From: Nymphaea colorata
Lineage: Eukaryota > Streptophyta > Magnoliopsida > Nymphaeales > Nymphaeaceae
Assembly (NCBI RefSeq): GCF_008831285.2
Contig: NC_045141.1
Coordinates: 23,462,742 to 23,526,741 of the forward strand
Length of the DNA: 64,000 nucleotides
Direction of reading: 5' to 3'
Part shown: one piece after another, positions 48,327 to 60,335 of the stretch
Position numbering within the stretch: the first letter of the stretch is position 1
How the letters are laid out: the number at the start of each line of letters is the position of its first letter
Position numbers and translations under genes: made by a program
The notes under the pieces: generated by a model
What the model saw: the letters and a program-made list of their open reading frames with translations, nothing else
What the model was told of the DNA's origin: nothing
The model's database searches: none

Positions 48327-48716
48327 TATAAATCACCTGTCTGCCCTATCTGATTCTGTCTCTTTCTCTCCCTGCACGGCTTCATTCTTGAATATAAAAA
48401 GTTAAACTTTCTTGCCTCTGTTGTGCCCTCAAGTATGTGTAAACCAAGCTATCCAAACTCGGATTGTCTCTTTCTCCCTCCACACGGCTTTTCACCCCGG
48501 CCTTAAAAAAACTCGGTTTTCCTGAAGGATATTAATCTTCTCTCGGCCTGTATAATAGTAAAAGCAGAGACCTACTCTTATCTCTTTTCCTTCTCGACAC
48601 GCCTTCCGCCAACATTCATTTTCAATCCCTCTCTCTCCCTCTCGACCAGTATAAATCACCACCCGCTCTCTTCTCGCATTATTTCTGTCTCATTCTCCCT
48701 CTATAGACATGGCTTC
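48327..48716 (+). repeat. Diverged repeated promoter/leader units before the aspartyl protease
   Basis: A unit made of TATAAA-like sequence, a CT-rich stretch and a C(A/G)CGGCTTC-like end appears at 48327-48386 and 48650-48716, with weaker relatives around 48430-48493 and 48549-48615. Copies 1 and 4 both start TATAAATCACC and contain TTCTGTCTC. The ends read CACGGCTTCATTC, CACGGCTTTTCACC, ACACGCCTTCCGCC and GACATGGCTTCCGC. The last contains the start codon. The copies are diverged, so the duplication is not recent. Confidence 0.6.
48650..48656 (+). promoter_or_regulatory. TATA box of the aspartyl protease gene
   Basis: TATAAAT stands 53 bp before the ATG, giving room for a short leader of roughly 20-25 bases if transcription starts about 30 bp downstream. 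An alternative TATAAATC at 48327 would give a much longer leader. Confidence 0.55.
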
Positions 48717-50148
48717 CGCAGCACCACTGCTCCTGCTCTTTCTCTCCCTCCTGTTCCTCGTCAATGCCTTCCCTCTGTCTGCCCCACCTCCTTTCCTCCT
48801 GCTTCCGCTAAACCACACCCTTTCTCAAACTCAAACAGCACAACCCGTCCACCACCTACTGAAACTCTCCTCCCTCCGTTCCACCGCCCGTTTCCGTTCT
48901 TTCCGCCATCACCACCATAACCGCCGCCACCGCCCCGTCCCCCTTTCCCCGGGCTCCGACTACACCCTCCCTTTGACCATAGGCCAACCCCCTCAGACCG
49001 TCCAAGTCTACCTCGACACAGGTAGCGACGTCGTCTGGATGCCCTGCGCCCGCTTCGAATGCATCCTATGCGAGGACAAGCCTCGCTCTCCCTCTCCTCC
49101 CCTCATCCCCACCGCCTCCCTCTCCGACATACCCTGCGCCTCTCCGGCATGTTCCACCGCCCATTCATCCGCCCACTCGTCCGACCTCTGCGCCATCGCA
49201 GGTTGCAGCCTCGACGACCTCGAGACATCCTCTTGCCAGAAGCCTTGCCCGCCCTTCTACTACGCCTACGCCGACGGCAGCCTCATCGCCCGCCTCGTCT
49301 CCAGCCGTCTTCACCTCCAGGGTGCCGGCATCCACTTCCAGAACTTCACCTTTGGCTGCGCCCACTCCACCCTCGCCGAGCCCGTCGGCGTCGCGGGGTT
49401 CGGCCGCGGGGCCCTCTCCTTCCCCGGCCAGATTGCTGCCCGCCGCTTCTCCTACTGCCTCGTCCCCCACCGCTTCTCCTCTCCCCACCACCGCCCCAGC
49501 CCGCTCCTCCTCGGCCGAAAGCCCTCCGCTTCAGACGAAGACGACGCCGGGGTCTCATACACTCCCTTGCTCCCGAACCCCCGGAAGCCGTACTTCTACT
49601 ATGTGGGGCTGGAGGGCGCGCTCGTCGGCAACAGGTGGATTTCCGCACCGGAAAGCCTACGAGGGGTCGATTCCGCCGGCAACGGCGGGCTTGTGGTTGA
49701 CTCCGGGACGACGTTCACGACGCTGCCGGGGGAGTTCTTCCAGCGAGTGAAAGCGGAGTTCGTGCGCGGGCTCGGCGGGTCCCTGGAGCGGGCCAGCGAC
49801 GTCGAGGAGGCCAGCGGGGTGGGGCCCTGCTACTACGTCGAGGGAGGTGACTGGAGGAGGACGGTGCCGGGGCTGGTGCTCGTGTTCCGGGGCAACGCCA
49901 GCGTGGAACTGCCGAAGGAGAGCTACTTCTTCGACCTCGGGAGCGGCGGGGCCCTCCACCGGGGCAGGGCCCACGGGTGCTTCCTGGTGATGGGGGCCAC
50001 CGAGGGAGAGAACGACGATGAGGGAGGTGGGCCCGCGGGGTTGCTCGGCAATTTCCAGCAGCAGGACGTAGAGGTCATTTACGATTTGGAGAAGCGCAGG
50101 ATCGGGTTTAAGCGGAGGGACTGCGGGTCTATGTGGGACTCTCTTTGA
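48709..50148 (+). CDS. A1-family aspartyl protease, At4g16563-like
   Basis: Secreted pepsin-like (nepenthesin-type) aspartic endopeptidase of 479 residues with no intron. A signal peptide of about 20 residues (LLLLFLSLLFLVNA) is followed by a His/Arg-rich propeptide-like stretch. The mature fold begins SDYTLPLTIGQPPQTVQVYL. The catalytic motifs are D103-T-G-S and D331-S-G-T. A Cys-rich nepenthesin-type insert follows the first motif (CARFECILC, CASPACS, CAIAGC). FGCAHSTLAEPVGVAGFGRG, CYYVEGG and LLGNFQQQDVEVIYDLE are close to Arabidopsis At4g16563. The ATG at 48709 gives a normal signal peptide. The coding sequence is very GC-rich with strong G/C third positions, unlike the AT-rich surroundings. 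That creates long overlapping open frames that are not genes. The gene looks intact. Confidence 0.96.
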   Translation: MASAAPLLLLFLSLLFLVNAFPLSAPPPFLLLPLNHTLSQTQTAQPVHHLLKLSSLRSTARFRSFRHHHHNRRHRPVPLSPGSDYTLPLTIGQPPQTVQVYLDTGSDVVWMPCARFECILCEDKPRSPSPPLIPTASLSDIPCASPACSTAHSSAHSSDLCAIAGCSLDDLETSSCQKPCPPFYYAYADGSLIARLVSSRLHLQGAGIHFQNFTFGCAHSTLAEPVGVAGFGRGALSFPGQIAARRFSYCLVPHRFSSPHHRPSPLLLGRKPSASDEDDAGVSYTPLLPNPRKPYFYYVGLEGALVGNRWISAPESLRGVDSAGNGGLVVDSGTTFTTLPGEFFQRVKAEFVRGLGGSLERASDVEEASGVGPCYYVEGGDWRRTVPGLVLVFRGNASVELPKESYFFDLGSGGALHRGRAHGCFLVMGATEGENDDEGGGPAGLLGNFQQQDVEVIYDLEKRRIGFKRRDCGSMWDSL

Positions 50149-53100
50149 CCCATCGCCCCCCTCCCCTCATGAAATAACACCCGTCAAACACCAGCGTTGT
50201 CCCTTTTTTGGTTCACGAGGATATTCTTGTCATTTTGGGGACGACGTCGTCCTGTGAAATGACCTGCATATCCTTGTCTAAATGTCTGCAGGCATAACCT
50301 TTGCTTGTTCGCGTCGTCGCTGTAAAATGTGTAGTACTTGCAAATTAGAAATTACTCTCGATCTTTTCATACGGAGGATAATTTTGTAAATTTCTTAACG
50401 CTCTCAGGAGAGGATAAAGATGAATGGATGATGAGGGGACAGCAGGGAGGTACTCTCCAAAGAGTTAAAAGGTCTGATATTTTCGGACATCTGGAGAATG
50501 GTGGCAAGGGGCAACGCCGCTGGACTCAGGAGGGGTTGGGTGGCCGTTAAATATATCCTTGCCTTAAAAACTTTATTACAAGAATAGCCATCTCTTTTGG
50601 CCCCGTATAAGTGGTGTGCCAGGGAATGCGTACAACGGACGCAGCAAAGAGAAAAGGGAAACATAAATATCTATCAGAAATTTACAGGTTATCGCACATT
50701 GTTTGACATATATATGAAGAACTGCTTAACATATCGAGAATTACAAATAAGGGTTAAGAGTAATTGACAAACATACGCTTTATATATAACGAACATTAAA
50801 ATAACTTTGAAATTTTATTTAATCTCTCATCTAAAAATACATTTAAATAAAAAAGATTTTTTTCACTCATATTTGTTTAAAATATTAAGAATATACTTAC
50901 AAATACGTTAAACATTTAGCGGCTACCTATAAATGTCTCAAATACCAACCTTTTTCAAAAAATTGCAAGTCTTCCCATCGAATTTTGCTGCAGAAATGCC
51001 CTGCACGGTTGATCTGAGGATACTTGAACCCACATCAACCAAGTGTAGGAAATCATATGGCATGTCGAACTTCAGGGGGAGTGAAACTTGTCAATTTCTA
51101 ACAGTAAAATCATTCATACAAAATCAAAAGAGATTTCAAACACCAAGGTTCATTTACGCGTTGGTAGACCCCAAATGAATCAGTAAAAAAAGAAAACAAA
51201 GTTCACAGACACACACGTATACAGAGTACAACTGTGTGAACTTAAGTAGATTTAGCTCGCCCGTTAAAGTAAATAAGCTTACGAGGCACCAGCCAACACA
51301 TGGCCGTTGTCTAACTCCGCTTATTTACTTACTTTATACATTTATAAGAACTAGATATCTAAATATGTGAATTGAACAAACATAAAGGTTAGGTTATGAA
51401 CCATTTAATAAATTCCACAAGTATATTATGTAAAGCTATTTCTCAAGAAAAAAGAATAACAAATCATACTTAATTTTCAAAGAACGAATTTTATATATGA
51501 CATCTTGTTATCCATCAATCACAAAGTTATTATAAAAATAAATGCTTAAAAATCAATATTTAAATCGTTCAACTACTTTCACAAACTAAACAAAGATTCC
51601 GACAAGAGTTGAATAGTTATGCTCAATGTAGTCAATATAGTTCAATGCTCACAAGGGCGTATAGTATAGGGGTACGTCTCTTTTGGCATGATATGATCGG
51701 AATTGCATTCACCTTAATAAAATAAACATTTAAAAAATGAAGAAATAGAAAAAAGCTTCTTTCTCCGGATTTTAAAATTTGTACGGTGGAAGGGAAAAGG
51801 ACAAAGCGACTCTATTCAGAGTCAAACATGACGTGCATCTCCTTTCCTTCGTCTTCCACCGACTCCCCTCAAAGAAAGCTGCCTATTTGGGTCAGATCCA
51901 GGATCAACCAATTACCACGACCCGGACAAATCACGTCCAATTGCCGGGCCAGGCATCATGTTGGCTACTACCCCTGCTGGGGCATGGTCAACTAACCAAA
52001 CATGTCACTACAGGCCCATATTGCCAGATTCCTGGGCCAACCCCGGCTGAAACCAAAACCTTGCCTTACCGGATCCGATTCCATAGGAGGCCAGATCCAG
52101 ACATTGCGACCCACAACACCACGTCACCATCCATCTTTAAGATGAACGGCCCTCAAATTGAACGGTTGAGACCAATCACAACAATGGACTGAAATTTTCT
52201 ACAAAGGGAAGAAAGAAGCTACTTATCTTAATCTTCATCTGTGGGCACATCTTGCACAAATCTACCGAAACCATCAAAGTTTCATACATATGAAGCCCCC
52301 CATTACTATCATGTATGAAAAGCTCACCAATAAGCCAGGAATGCTACCCAAGCAACAACACGTATTTATGTCATTACTGCATATACTTGAATGCCCAATA
52401 AAATGCAGCACACTTGAATGCACAATAAAATGCAGTCTATGGCCTTGAGGCATACGGCAATTGCACACCTCGCGTAGGACTCACGTACAGCATTATTACA
52501 TGAGTATTCGGCCTACCACCCTACTCATATTTAACTAGCAACTTGCAGAGATTTTAACTGAAGGGGAAGCGGACTCACTGGTGGAGTGACTGCAACAAAA
52601 ATATCTCAAAAGTGTTTTCACAGTGAAAGAAGAAGACTCGAGTCCATCGACCAACAAAGATGAAGCAATGACGTGAAGGACAATAATATGGCATGGTGCA
52701 TGGTCCCACGAGGGCCATCCATCTTAGAGATGACAGGTCCTCAACATAGGAGCAGGTTGTGACCATACTGAGGGCCACTCCTTATGATTTTGAAGGGTAC
52801 GAAAGCGGCTCCATCACGCTATTCAGCTGCTGCTATCGCATCGAAGATTCATGAGGAAATAAGGACTCCTGGGTAGCGCAAAGCCCTCCAAATTTCAAAA
52901 AGGTGAAATGACAAAATGGATGGCAAAATGTAAGGGAAAGAAGAGCTCTGACGAGATTGAAGAAACAATCGGTGATAAGGAACCAGTGGGTCCGTTATTA
53001 TTACGACTGACTGCTAACAACTCGTTGATGTTAACATGAATACAATGAAAGATAAGAAAGGACGCAAATGGAACCTGGTCAAAATTTCTGCAAACCATTA

Positions 53101-54277
53101 AGTTTCAGTCAAAGCCCAACGACGACTGAAGAATAAAGGAAAGCAGGTAGGTATTGAATAATTGAAGACGAAAAGGTGAGCACAAAATTAAGCAATCATG
53201 AGTAGATCCATTAGACATAAGAATCAAAGGAGAGATTCTTAAAAGATTTTTTTAGTTCCTTTTTGCGTCTAGTAAACCAACAACAGTGCTGCCATTACAA
53301 ATATACGGTGGAAAGGGGTGGTGGGAGCCAGAATTCTCAGGTAAGAATTGGAAAGCTTGATTCCAAATCAATAAGTTGGTTTTCATCTTTCAGATTAACA
53401 TAAAATGCGAAATACTCATGATGAAGCTCTTTGTCCAAGAAACTTATGCTTGCAAGTTCCGAAGTACAGATTAAAATAAGCTTATCCCCATATGCGAAAA
53501 CAGCATCGGCGGTAAACCAGGCTGACAGGATGACACAAACTAGAAAGCCATATTAAGCCGCCCATGCTACAAGGTGGGAGCTGAATGTACTTCTCATGTG
53601 CAGGGTAGCCTCAACAATTTTAAAATCCCAATTCCTACTAATATGTGGCTAATGATGTATTAACTTCAGAAAAGATACTGGCTAGCAAATAATTGTTAGA
53701 ATAAGTTGATTATGCAAAGTGAGCACCACAATCCTACCCACAGGTTCCTTAAACCAGGTCCCCATATCCAAAAAAATCTTCTTCGCTTCGTGATATTCAG
53801 TACAGCTCCTACATTTAGACAACAAACAAGCTAATAGCAACTTGCCAATTTTCTAGAGCATTCTAATCCGGTGCTCTATGTAAAACCACGGAGGTGAATA
53901 ATCATGTCAAGGAAATGATTATATATGTGGGACAACTCTCCCTATCTCTCTCCTGAATAAACGCTTAGTCGATTGATTTCTAGTGTCTCAAATTATTTAT
54001 CAATGTGTGAATAGTAAATAAGTTTTGCAGAAGTGTCACATACTTCACCTAGAAATTACCAGAAAATTTTTAGCTTTTATAGTTCAAATTGTCAAGTGTC
54101 AACAGATTACATCTGATCAGTCTTCTAACCTAGTGCTTTTCATATGATGTGCAACCTCCAGAAGGGCAAGGTCGAAAAATAAAAGAATGATACCAAACCC
54201 CAGGCAGATGAACTTGACTCCCGTGACATTCTCAATATTGCAAGAAAATAAACCAGTAGTGAGGATTTACCAAAACA
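50149..54277. other. Spacer between the aspartyl protease and HINT4
   Basis: The convergent neighbours place both 3' UTRs here. From about 50650 to 51780 it is very AT-rich. A moderately GC-rich patch at 51780-52200 has a 137-codon open frame resembling nothing I know. A roughly 50-bp motif occurs twice (52127-52174 and 52715-52765), suggesting repeat-derived DNA. No further gene recognised. Confidence 0.6.
52127..52765 (+). repeat. Dispersed pair of a CCATCCATCTT-type motif
   Basis: Segments 52127-52174 and 52715-52765 both start CCATCCATCTT and share AGATGA, GG(C/T)CCTCAA and a GGTT...GACCA ending. They are probably two fragments of one plant repeat family. Confidence 0.5.
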
Positions 54278-56310
54278 TCAAATTTGTATTGGTGTCGATG
54301 GCTTTATCTTCTCCAGTAGCTTCTCCACCTCTACAAAGCCATAGGGTCTCCACGATAAATATTTGAGATGTCTCCATCTGAGCATTTGGATAAGTCATGG
54401 CATGTAACTGATATGATGTGATTGGTCAACTAAACACTTTAAGTTACCGAAAGAATACCTTGATGTATAAGGCAGTGCTAAACAGTGGAGATGAAGATGA
54501 TCCACACTATTGAATGGTGGATGATGGAAACCAAACCTGAGGTTTAAAAATTCAGTTCTAGGTTTGCAGTATAAAATGAAGCATGTTTTTTCAATAGTCA
54601 CACTCAAATTAAGAATATGGGATTGCTATCTGTATTGTATGATGTGGAGGTGTATCATACGACAGGTATCCTATAGGTCAGCAAAACCTATACGATACGT
54701 CCACGATACAAATTTTGCATGTGTATCATAAGTATAGTACTTACGATATGGCCCATACTTCCCATATATTACGATACTGTGCAATTTTTAAAAAAGGGAC
54801 ACGACACCCCTCTTGATCAACTTCTTCTTTAATACCACCTCCTCCCCTCTATTCTAACATTCCTAAGAGCTCTGGGAGGGAACACTTTTGCTGGTTTTGG
54901 AGATAAATCACCAAATAAATTGTCGATTTGAGGGCAAAATTGCCACTTTGAAGGGAGATTTGCTTTTGGGAAACACCATTCGTGTTTGGAAAAAGGGGGC
55001 TTTTATGCTTCTTCTTCTACAAAAGGTATGCAATCTATCAATTTCAAGTTTTACATATATTATCGTTTTCTATAGTTTACCATAGGTTTCTATTTATTTT
55101 ATAAAGGTATTTGTTTTATTTTCTTAATGTGTTGTTAACATAGTATGCCTTATTAATGATGAATCACGAATGTCCATTACGTGTATGATGAGTTTTTTAT
55201 ATAATACACATTGTTCATAATTTTTCTTGATTTTTTTTTTATATTTTTGCTGATTTTTCTTTTTTATGTATTAAAAAATCATTTTAATATATGTTTATGA
55301 TACATTATGATACAAGTCAGCCCGACCAATACGCATTACGATACACCTTTTACAATACTCGGAAAATATCTTTTAGATTATATGCTGGATCATACTATTA
55401 GTACAGTACTATAATTATTTATTTGTTTCTATTGCCATCATCATCGTTGTTAATTACATAATCTGTTTGGTTTTCAAAAAGCAAAACAACCACTTTTATA
55501 TTTTTCTTCTTTAAATTCACTGATTCTTTAGAAGTAACCTCAAATCTTGTCCTTTCTATACTTCCCTGTAATAGGAAATAGTACAATGATAACATCAGAT
55601 ATATGAACCGTTTTAAGTAAAAGAAGAAAAGGCTACGCAAAAAATATGAACACATACTGTGCTTTTATAGGAGGAAGAATGAAATATTAGTAGCAGATTA
55701 CACCACCAACTTAACAAAAAATCAAACAAATGCATAAATTCATAATACTTTGAGCAAAATCCACCTGTATGCAACTATTTCTATCCCCAATATCCCTTCC
55801 ATACACCAGGTGACATCCACCAGGTTACCCTACGGTTGAATCCAAAGAGATCAAGTCAGTTTTTTTCTTATAATCAAGTCTCCTGACTAAATCACAAAAC
55901 AGCTGGTATCAACAATCATTGAGTAATTTACTTCTTAATTAGAGTACTTCCAACCATAAACTGTTAACTTTTTCTTGTAGACATCCACAACATGAATTTT
56001 ATTCTTTCTTTTCTTCCTTTTGACATAACCACCTTGTCTCTTACCCTTTAGACCACACAAATGGAAAAGAGAAAAAAAAAAAAAAAAAAAAAAAAGGAAA
56101 ACAGGACCTGCCTTTAGGTTTCCAGTTGAAAATCTACAGCAAGATACACATACAATGCAACCTTATAGTCTAGATGTTGATTGCAAGGGACTTCCTCAGG
56201 ATCTTGATTCAAATTGCTTAGCATTGCAAATTGTTAATAACAAGTGAAGGAAACTTTATTGGACTCAAGCACCTATCCCAACACGCACACACACACACAC
56301 ACAGATATAT

Positions 56311-56384
<74 letters not shown>

Positions 56385-59230
56385 TGTTTCCTATTGAGCT
56401 TCACAGGCTTTTAAGAGCTCAAGGCTGGTAATAAACTCTCTATTAAAGAGATTTAACAACATATCAGTTCTAGTGAAAGTTGAAACAACCCCTTATGCCA
56501 TATAAGCAAGTACAGTTAGCTAAATATGTGCATATAAGAAACTGATGCATTTTGACCATGATGATCATCACAATCAGGATGTCATCCTGTCAAGAACAAT
56601 AACCACCTATTCCACGAGAGCACTGCAAGTATTATACAGCACCCTTTACCCAAAAAAAAAAAATCACAATCAGGAATATCTGTTGTAAGGTGCAATACCT
56701 ATGCTTTACAGCTTCAGGTGCATTGTTTTGCAATAACTCTTTGCCAACTTCCAACATGTGACTAACTGTAAGAGAAAACATCATAAGCACTAATATACAA
56801 CTGAAATGAATACACGCACCATAATGCCATATTTCATTACACGCTATAGCCTTATTTACCTAAAAGGTAATCCTCTGCTCTCCTTTGAAGATCCTTCACA
56901 GTTGAAATATGTTCCACCGGGATAACCAAATAGTGTCTACACATTTGTTTAGTCATTGTGATGGTAGTTGGCAACAAAAAAGGAAAACACCAAAAATCCC
57001 AGGAAGTATCAGCCTTACAGCATATGTGATGACAGGAGAAAGCAACAAAAAGGGGCCAAAACAGCCCATAAGGCATCAGTTTTACAACAGATGATGTGTC
57101 CAACCAAGAAATTGCCTTTGCAATCAAGGAATGTAGCCACACAAGGTAAATGCAACTATCAGGAAATAAATAATACACAAATCAGAAGTTTACTAAGGAT
57201 ATTGGTGAGAAAGAATATGATTTTATCTACTTCGTAGTACTTGCTGAATTGATAATTTACTTAAACTACAGATTTCAGGTGATTGAGCTTTACACTTTAG
57301 AAAATCATTTCCTCATGGAATGAGAGTTGCTGGCTAAGATTACCACATACAAGATCTAGCATACTTATTTGCTTTGGAAGAAACAATTTAATCACTCTAT
57401 GTTTAACTGAAACAGTTTTCTCAAGCTGCGGCTATTCACCGATATTATTTGTATTTGTTTAAACAACTACGCTTGGTTCATTTTGAATCACATGAATTAT
57501 CTTCTGATTCATTTCTGCTTGTCAACGTACATGTTTCCTTTGTGATAGGCAAGCTGGGATTAGGCAGATTACTACGAGTGTATGCGGCCAGACCACGGGT
57601 TGAACTTGACCTCCTTCATCTTGAAGGTCTCAAGCCCAACCACCTAGCTAGGTAGATGGATGGAGCTCTTTTTGACATTTTCCAGTATAATCAAACAAAT
57701 TTTATTGATGCAGCACCATGTGCGGATGTACCAGTTTTTAATTCAAGCCCCTGACAAATTGACACTCAGTGTACGGACTCGCTCTATCAAGTTTAGCTAT
57801 TTGAATCTACAAAGATATTTTTATTCAGGAGACAAAGGGTCATTTATCTTGATGAATTAAGGCTTCTGAAAATTCATATGACACAATAAGCAGAGGACTT
57901 CCTCTGATGTGAAGTTAAGGCCTTCAGTTCCCATAAGTAATTTTCTATGCATTTCCAGAATCCTCTAAAAGATTATTTTCTTTTAAAAAGGTAACACCCA
58001 TCAAAAATTCTGCTGGGGAAAGATAGAGTGTGTAAAACAGTACTCATCACAGAGTTACCAACAGCATTGACAAAAGTTCGTTATAACTTTAGGAGGCAGT
58101 TCCCTTTCTTATACCATCTCCCTTGAATGCCAAAAAAAAGCCTTGCAGCTTCATGGGGAAGCTCTTTAAGGTCGAGATGATGGCCTTATGATCACTAGCC
58201 AGTATAATAATGTTTTCCTCACCTTGTGTTTCCTGTTCATATTCAATTTGCTGCAGTATATGTGACGTCCACTATGCATGCTGTCCTTTCCATCAATCAA
58301 ATTTTTTATTCTGGATTAACTCTATCGTGTTGATGGATCTAGCGAAAAAAAAATTGCACGTCTTTTTGTGACTTTTAGACAAGTAAAAACAGTAAATGAA
58401 GAAAATGACAGCGAATGATTTTGGATTATTTTCATCTGCTCAGGCAGTAATTGCCGCGAAGGCAGTAAAGAGGGTGTTGTTCCTTCCGCCCCAAGTTGAT
58501 TATAAGATCCAAGAGAACATCAGTATTAAATCTAATAAATTACAATTACCCAAATGCATCCACGCCCCATATATTTACATGCCAAAAGGAATGGTAACGT
58601 CACAGTTTACTGAAACATGCCATGCCATAATTCAACCCATAAGAAAGACGACGACTACTGTAACATCTCCAAACAGCAAACCGTAAACCAGAAACACAAA
58701 ATTGGCTGTTCCATGCTCTTCTGCCGAATGAAATAAAAAAGAAAGAGAAAGCTCAGCATTCAGATATTCTGAACACAAAAAGAAAAAGAAAAAACAAACC
58801 GAAGCATATCGATGGAATCCACAAAAAGCACAAGCACAATCTTAGAGTTATCGAATGCACCAGACCACCATAATCATCAATGAAGAAGAATAAGGTAGGT
58901 GTCAATTGTCATCCAATTTCCGCCATAAGAGCGCAGATAACCATCACAATTGAAATGCCTATTTCGAATTTGCGATCCTTAGCACGAAAAGTCAGATAAA
59001 GAAGTACCTAAGCGCAGAAGGATTGATGTCTTCAAATGCCACCACTTTCCCATCCTAAAAGAAAATGATCCAATAAGGGAATTAGGGAACGGATTCGCCG
59101 TGAGATGCGAAAGAAGAATAATTATAAATTAAGAAAAAGAAGATGGTGAGGAAATCACGTCATGGAGAAGCTTCGTTGCAGTAGCAGAGCGAGCGATTTG
59201 ACAAAAGAGACAGCCGCTGTTGCTCGCCAT
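54278..59230 (-). CDS. HINT4: HIT-family protein HINT4 (nucleotide hydrolase)
   Basis: Histidine-triad enzymes of this type hydrolyse or phosphorolyse adenosine phosphosulfate and related nucleotides. Exons in transcript order are 59230-59159, 59054-59008, 56936-56860, 56765-56699, 54536-54459 and 54377-54278. Phases match at all junctions, giving 146 residues, the length I recall for Arabidopsis HINT4. Visible strings are CLFCQIARSATATKLLHDD, VVAFEDINPSALRHYLVIP, HISTVKDLQRRAEDYLL, HRFGFHHPPFNSVDHLHLHC and VEKLLEKIKP. The triad is H101-x-H103-x-H105. HINT3 is a close alternative. The choice of HINT4 rests on length and on its position beside PRMT7. Introns 2 (2.07 kb) and 4 (2.16 kb) are inflated by repeats. 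Confidence 0.94.
54630..55390. repeat. Repeat-like block rich in GTATCATA/TACGATAC strings
   Basis: Both ends, near 54640-54780 and 55290-55400, are full of alternately oriented ATACGATAC/GATACAC strings, while the middle (54880-55250) is unique AT-rich sequence. This pattern resembles repeat termini of a decayed DNA transposon, but exact ends and any duplication of the target are not visible. It sits in HINT4 intron 4. Confidence 0.4.
56072..56095. repeat. Poly(A) run of 24
   Basis: Uninterrupted A24 on the plus strand inside HINT4 intron 4. It could be the tail of an old retroposed copy, but no body was recognised. Confidence 0.85.
56286..56383. repeat. Compound (AC)n(TA)n(GT)n microsatellite, self-complementary
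   Basis: AC repeats, then TA/CATA repeats, then GT repeats over 98 bp. The AC and GT arms are complementary, so the block can form a cruciform or hairpin. It lies in HINT4 intron 4. Confidence 0.95.
57540..57655 (-). repeat. tRNA-derived SINE-like segment, antisense
   Basis: Read on the minus strand, an A-box-like TAGCTAGGTGGTTGGG (57649-57634) is followed about 25 bp later by a B-box/T-arm-like GGTCAAGTTCAACCCGTGG (57611-57593). Spacing and order fit a pol III promoter derived from a tRNA. The D- and anticodon arms do not fold as a functional tRNA by eye. It lies in HINT4 intron 2. Confidence 0.5.
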
Positions 59231-60300
59231 CTTCCAACGTCTCCGGGACGACGGTTTGGTACTGTATCTGTCTCTCAAATGTTGCCCTCATTGGCGCGGC
59301 TTATGAACAAATTCCCCGCCTATTTTTCGCCCCGATTTGTTGCGCTCGAAAAATTCCTACGTCAGTACAAAATTTACATAATACTGTTTAGCTTTTCACA
59401 ATGCCACAAGTTCGCTCATATTTTGCAAAATTACATAGTAAATCTTGAGAAATGACGGCTTAGCAACGTAACAGCTTAAGAATTAAAGTTTAAAATGTCA
59501 ATATATTGCAAAGTCATAGCAGGTTCTTTGTTAGGACATTTTATCTATGATTGCCGAATGTTCCAATTATGCCACACTACAAGTTCTGTCGCTCAATGTA
59601 AGTGGTGGGGACATTATCACATAGAATGTTTTAATTATACCACATTATAAGTTTTACAGTTTATTCTATCGTTGCAGGTGAAATGCTTTAACATTCAAAT
59701 CACTTAAATGATTTCAATCTCACGTTTGTATATTTTCCTCCCCTTCATTGTAATTGTGATAATATCTCTTGAATTTGCATTTTTAAGATAAATGTGTTTT
59801 TTGTGCTATTCTAATCAAAGCTAAAGGCTATAGTCGCGTAAAAACATAATTTTATCATTTGAACGTACTTGTACACTTTACTTTTATCCCTTTTTTCACC
59901 TTTTTAAAAATTGTTCGTATCGCCTTTTGCTGAAAATAGTGCAATCTAATCGGTAAACACAATTTTATTACTTCAAAAAACTTGGGCCTACATGATGGCA
60001 GGAACGAATTTGTCAATTGCGTGTAAGCGAAGCACTAAAATGTCAATTGCTTACCAGTAACAAGTGAAAATAAAAACAAAAAGGAAAAACGACCGGCAAA
60101 TTCGCCCGCCAATGTCTCTTGTTCACAAACTTTCTGTACTGAACAGTGACTTACATTTTCAATTGCAGTAGCCGATTGTAACTTTTCTAAATTAAAGATA
60201 ACCTGTTGACTTTGAATCATGACATCTTATTTTCATAAAACAAAGCTTCTTCATTATACTTTTTATCAGGTTGCATATTTTTTGCATTTTTTTCATGCAA

Positions 60301-60335
<35 letters not shown>

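Larger units (their letters stand above)
37996..48708. other. 10.7-kb gene-poor spacer
   Basis: The left end (to about 38300) is the promoter side of the YqgF gene. The rest is AT-rich. It contains A/T-rich short inverted repeats near 39510-39590, two tRNA-derived SINE-like segments (41590-41720 and 42370-42470), a GC-rich island (43290-43570), a MITE-like element (44021-44314), AT and GT microsatellites (45058-45075, 45269-45291), and a CT-rich promoter zone for the aspartyl protease from about 48280. Short open frames, such as 40274-40684 and 46555-46845, match no family I know. No reverse transcriptase or transposase was recognised. Confidence 0.65.

Noticed and set aside
49059-49974. Several long open frames on both strands over the aspartyl protease
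   Set aside because: They arise from extreme GC content, are Arg/Pro-rich and have no family resemblance. The protease frame has both catalytic motifs.
51779-52192. 137-codon open frame downstream of the aspartyl protease
   Set aside because: It ends inside a motif that recurs at 52715, so it is probably repeat-derived. No protein family recognised.
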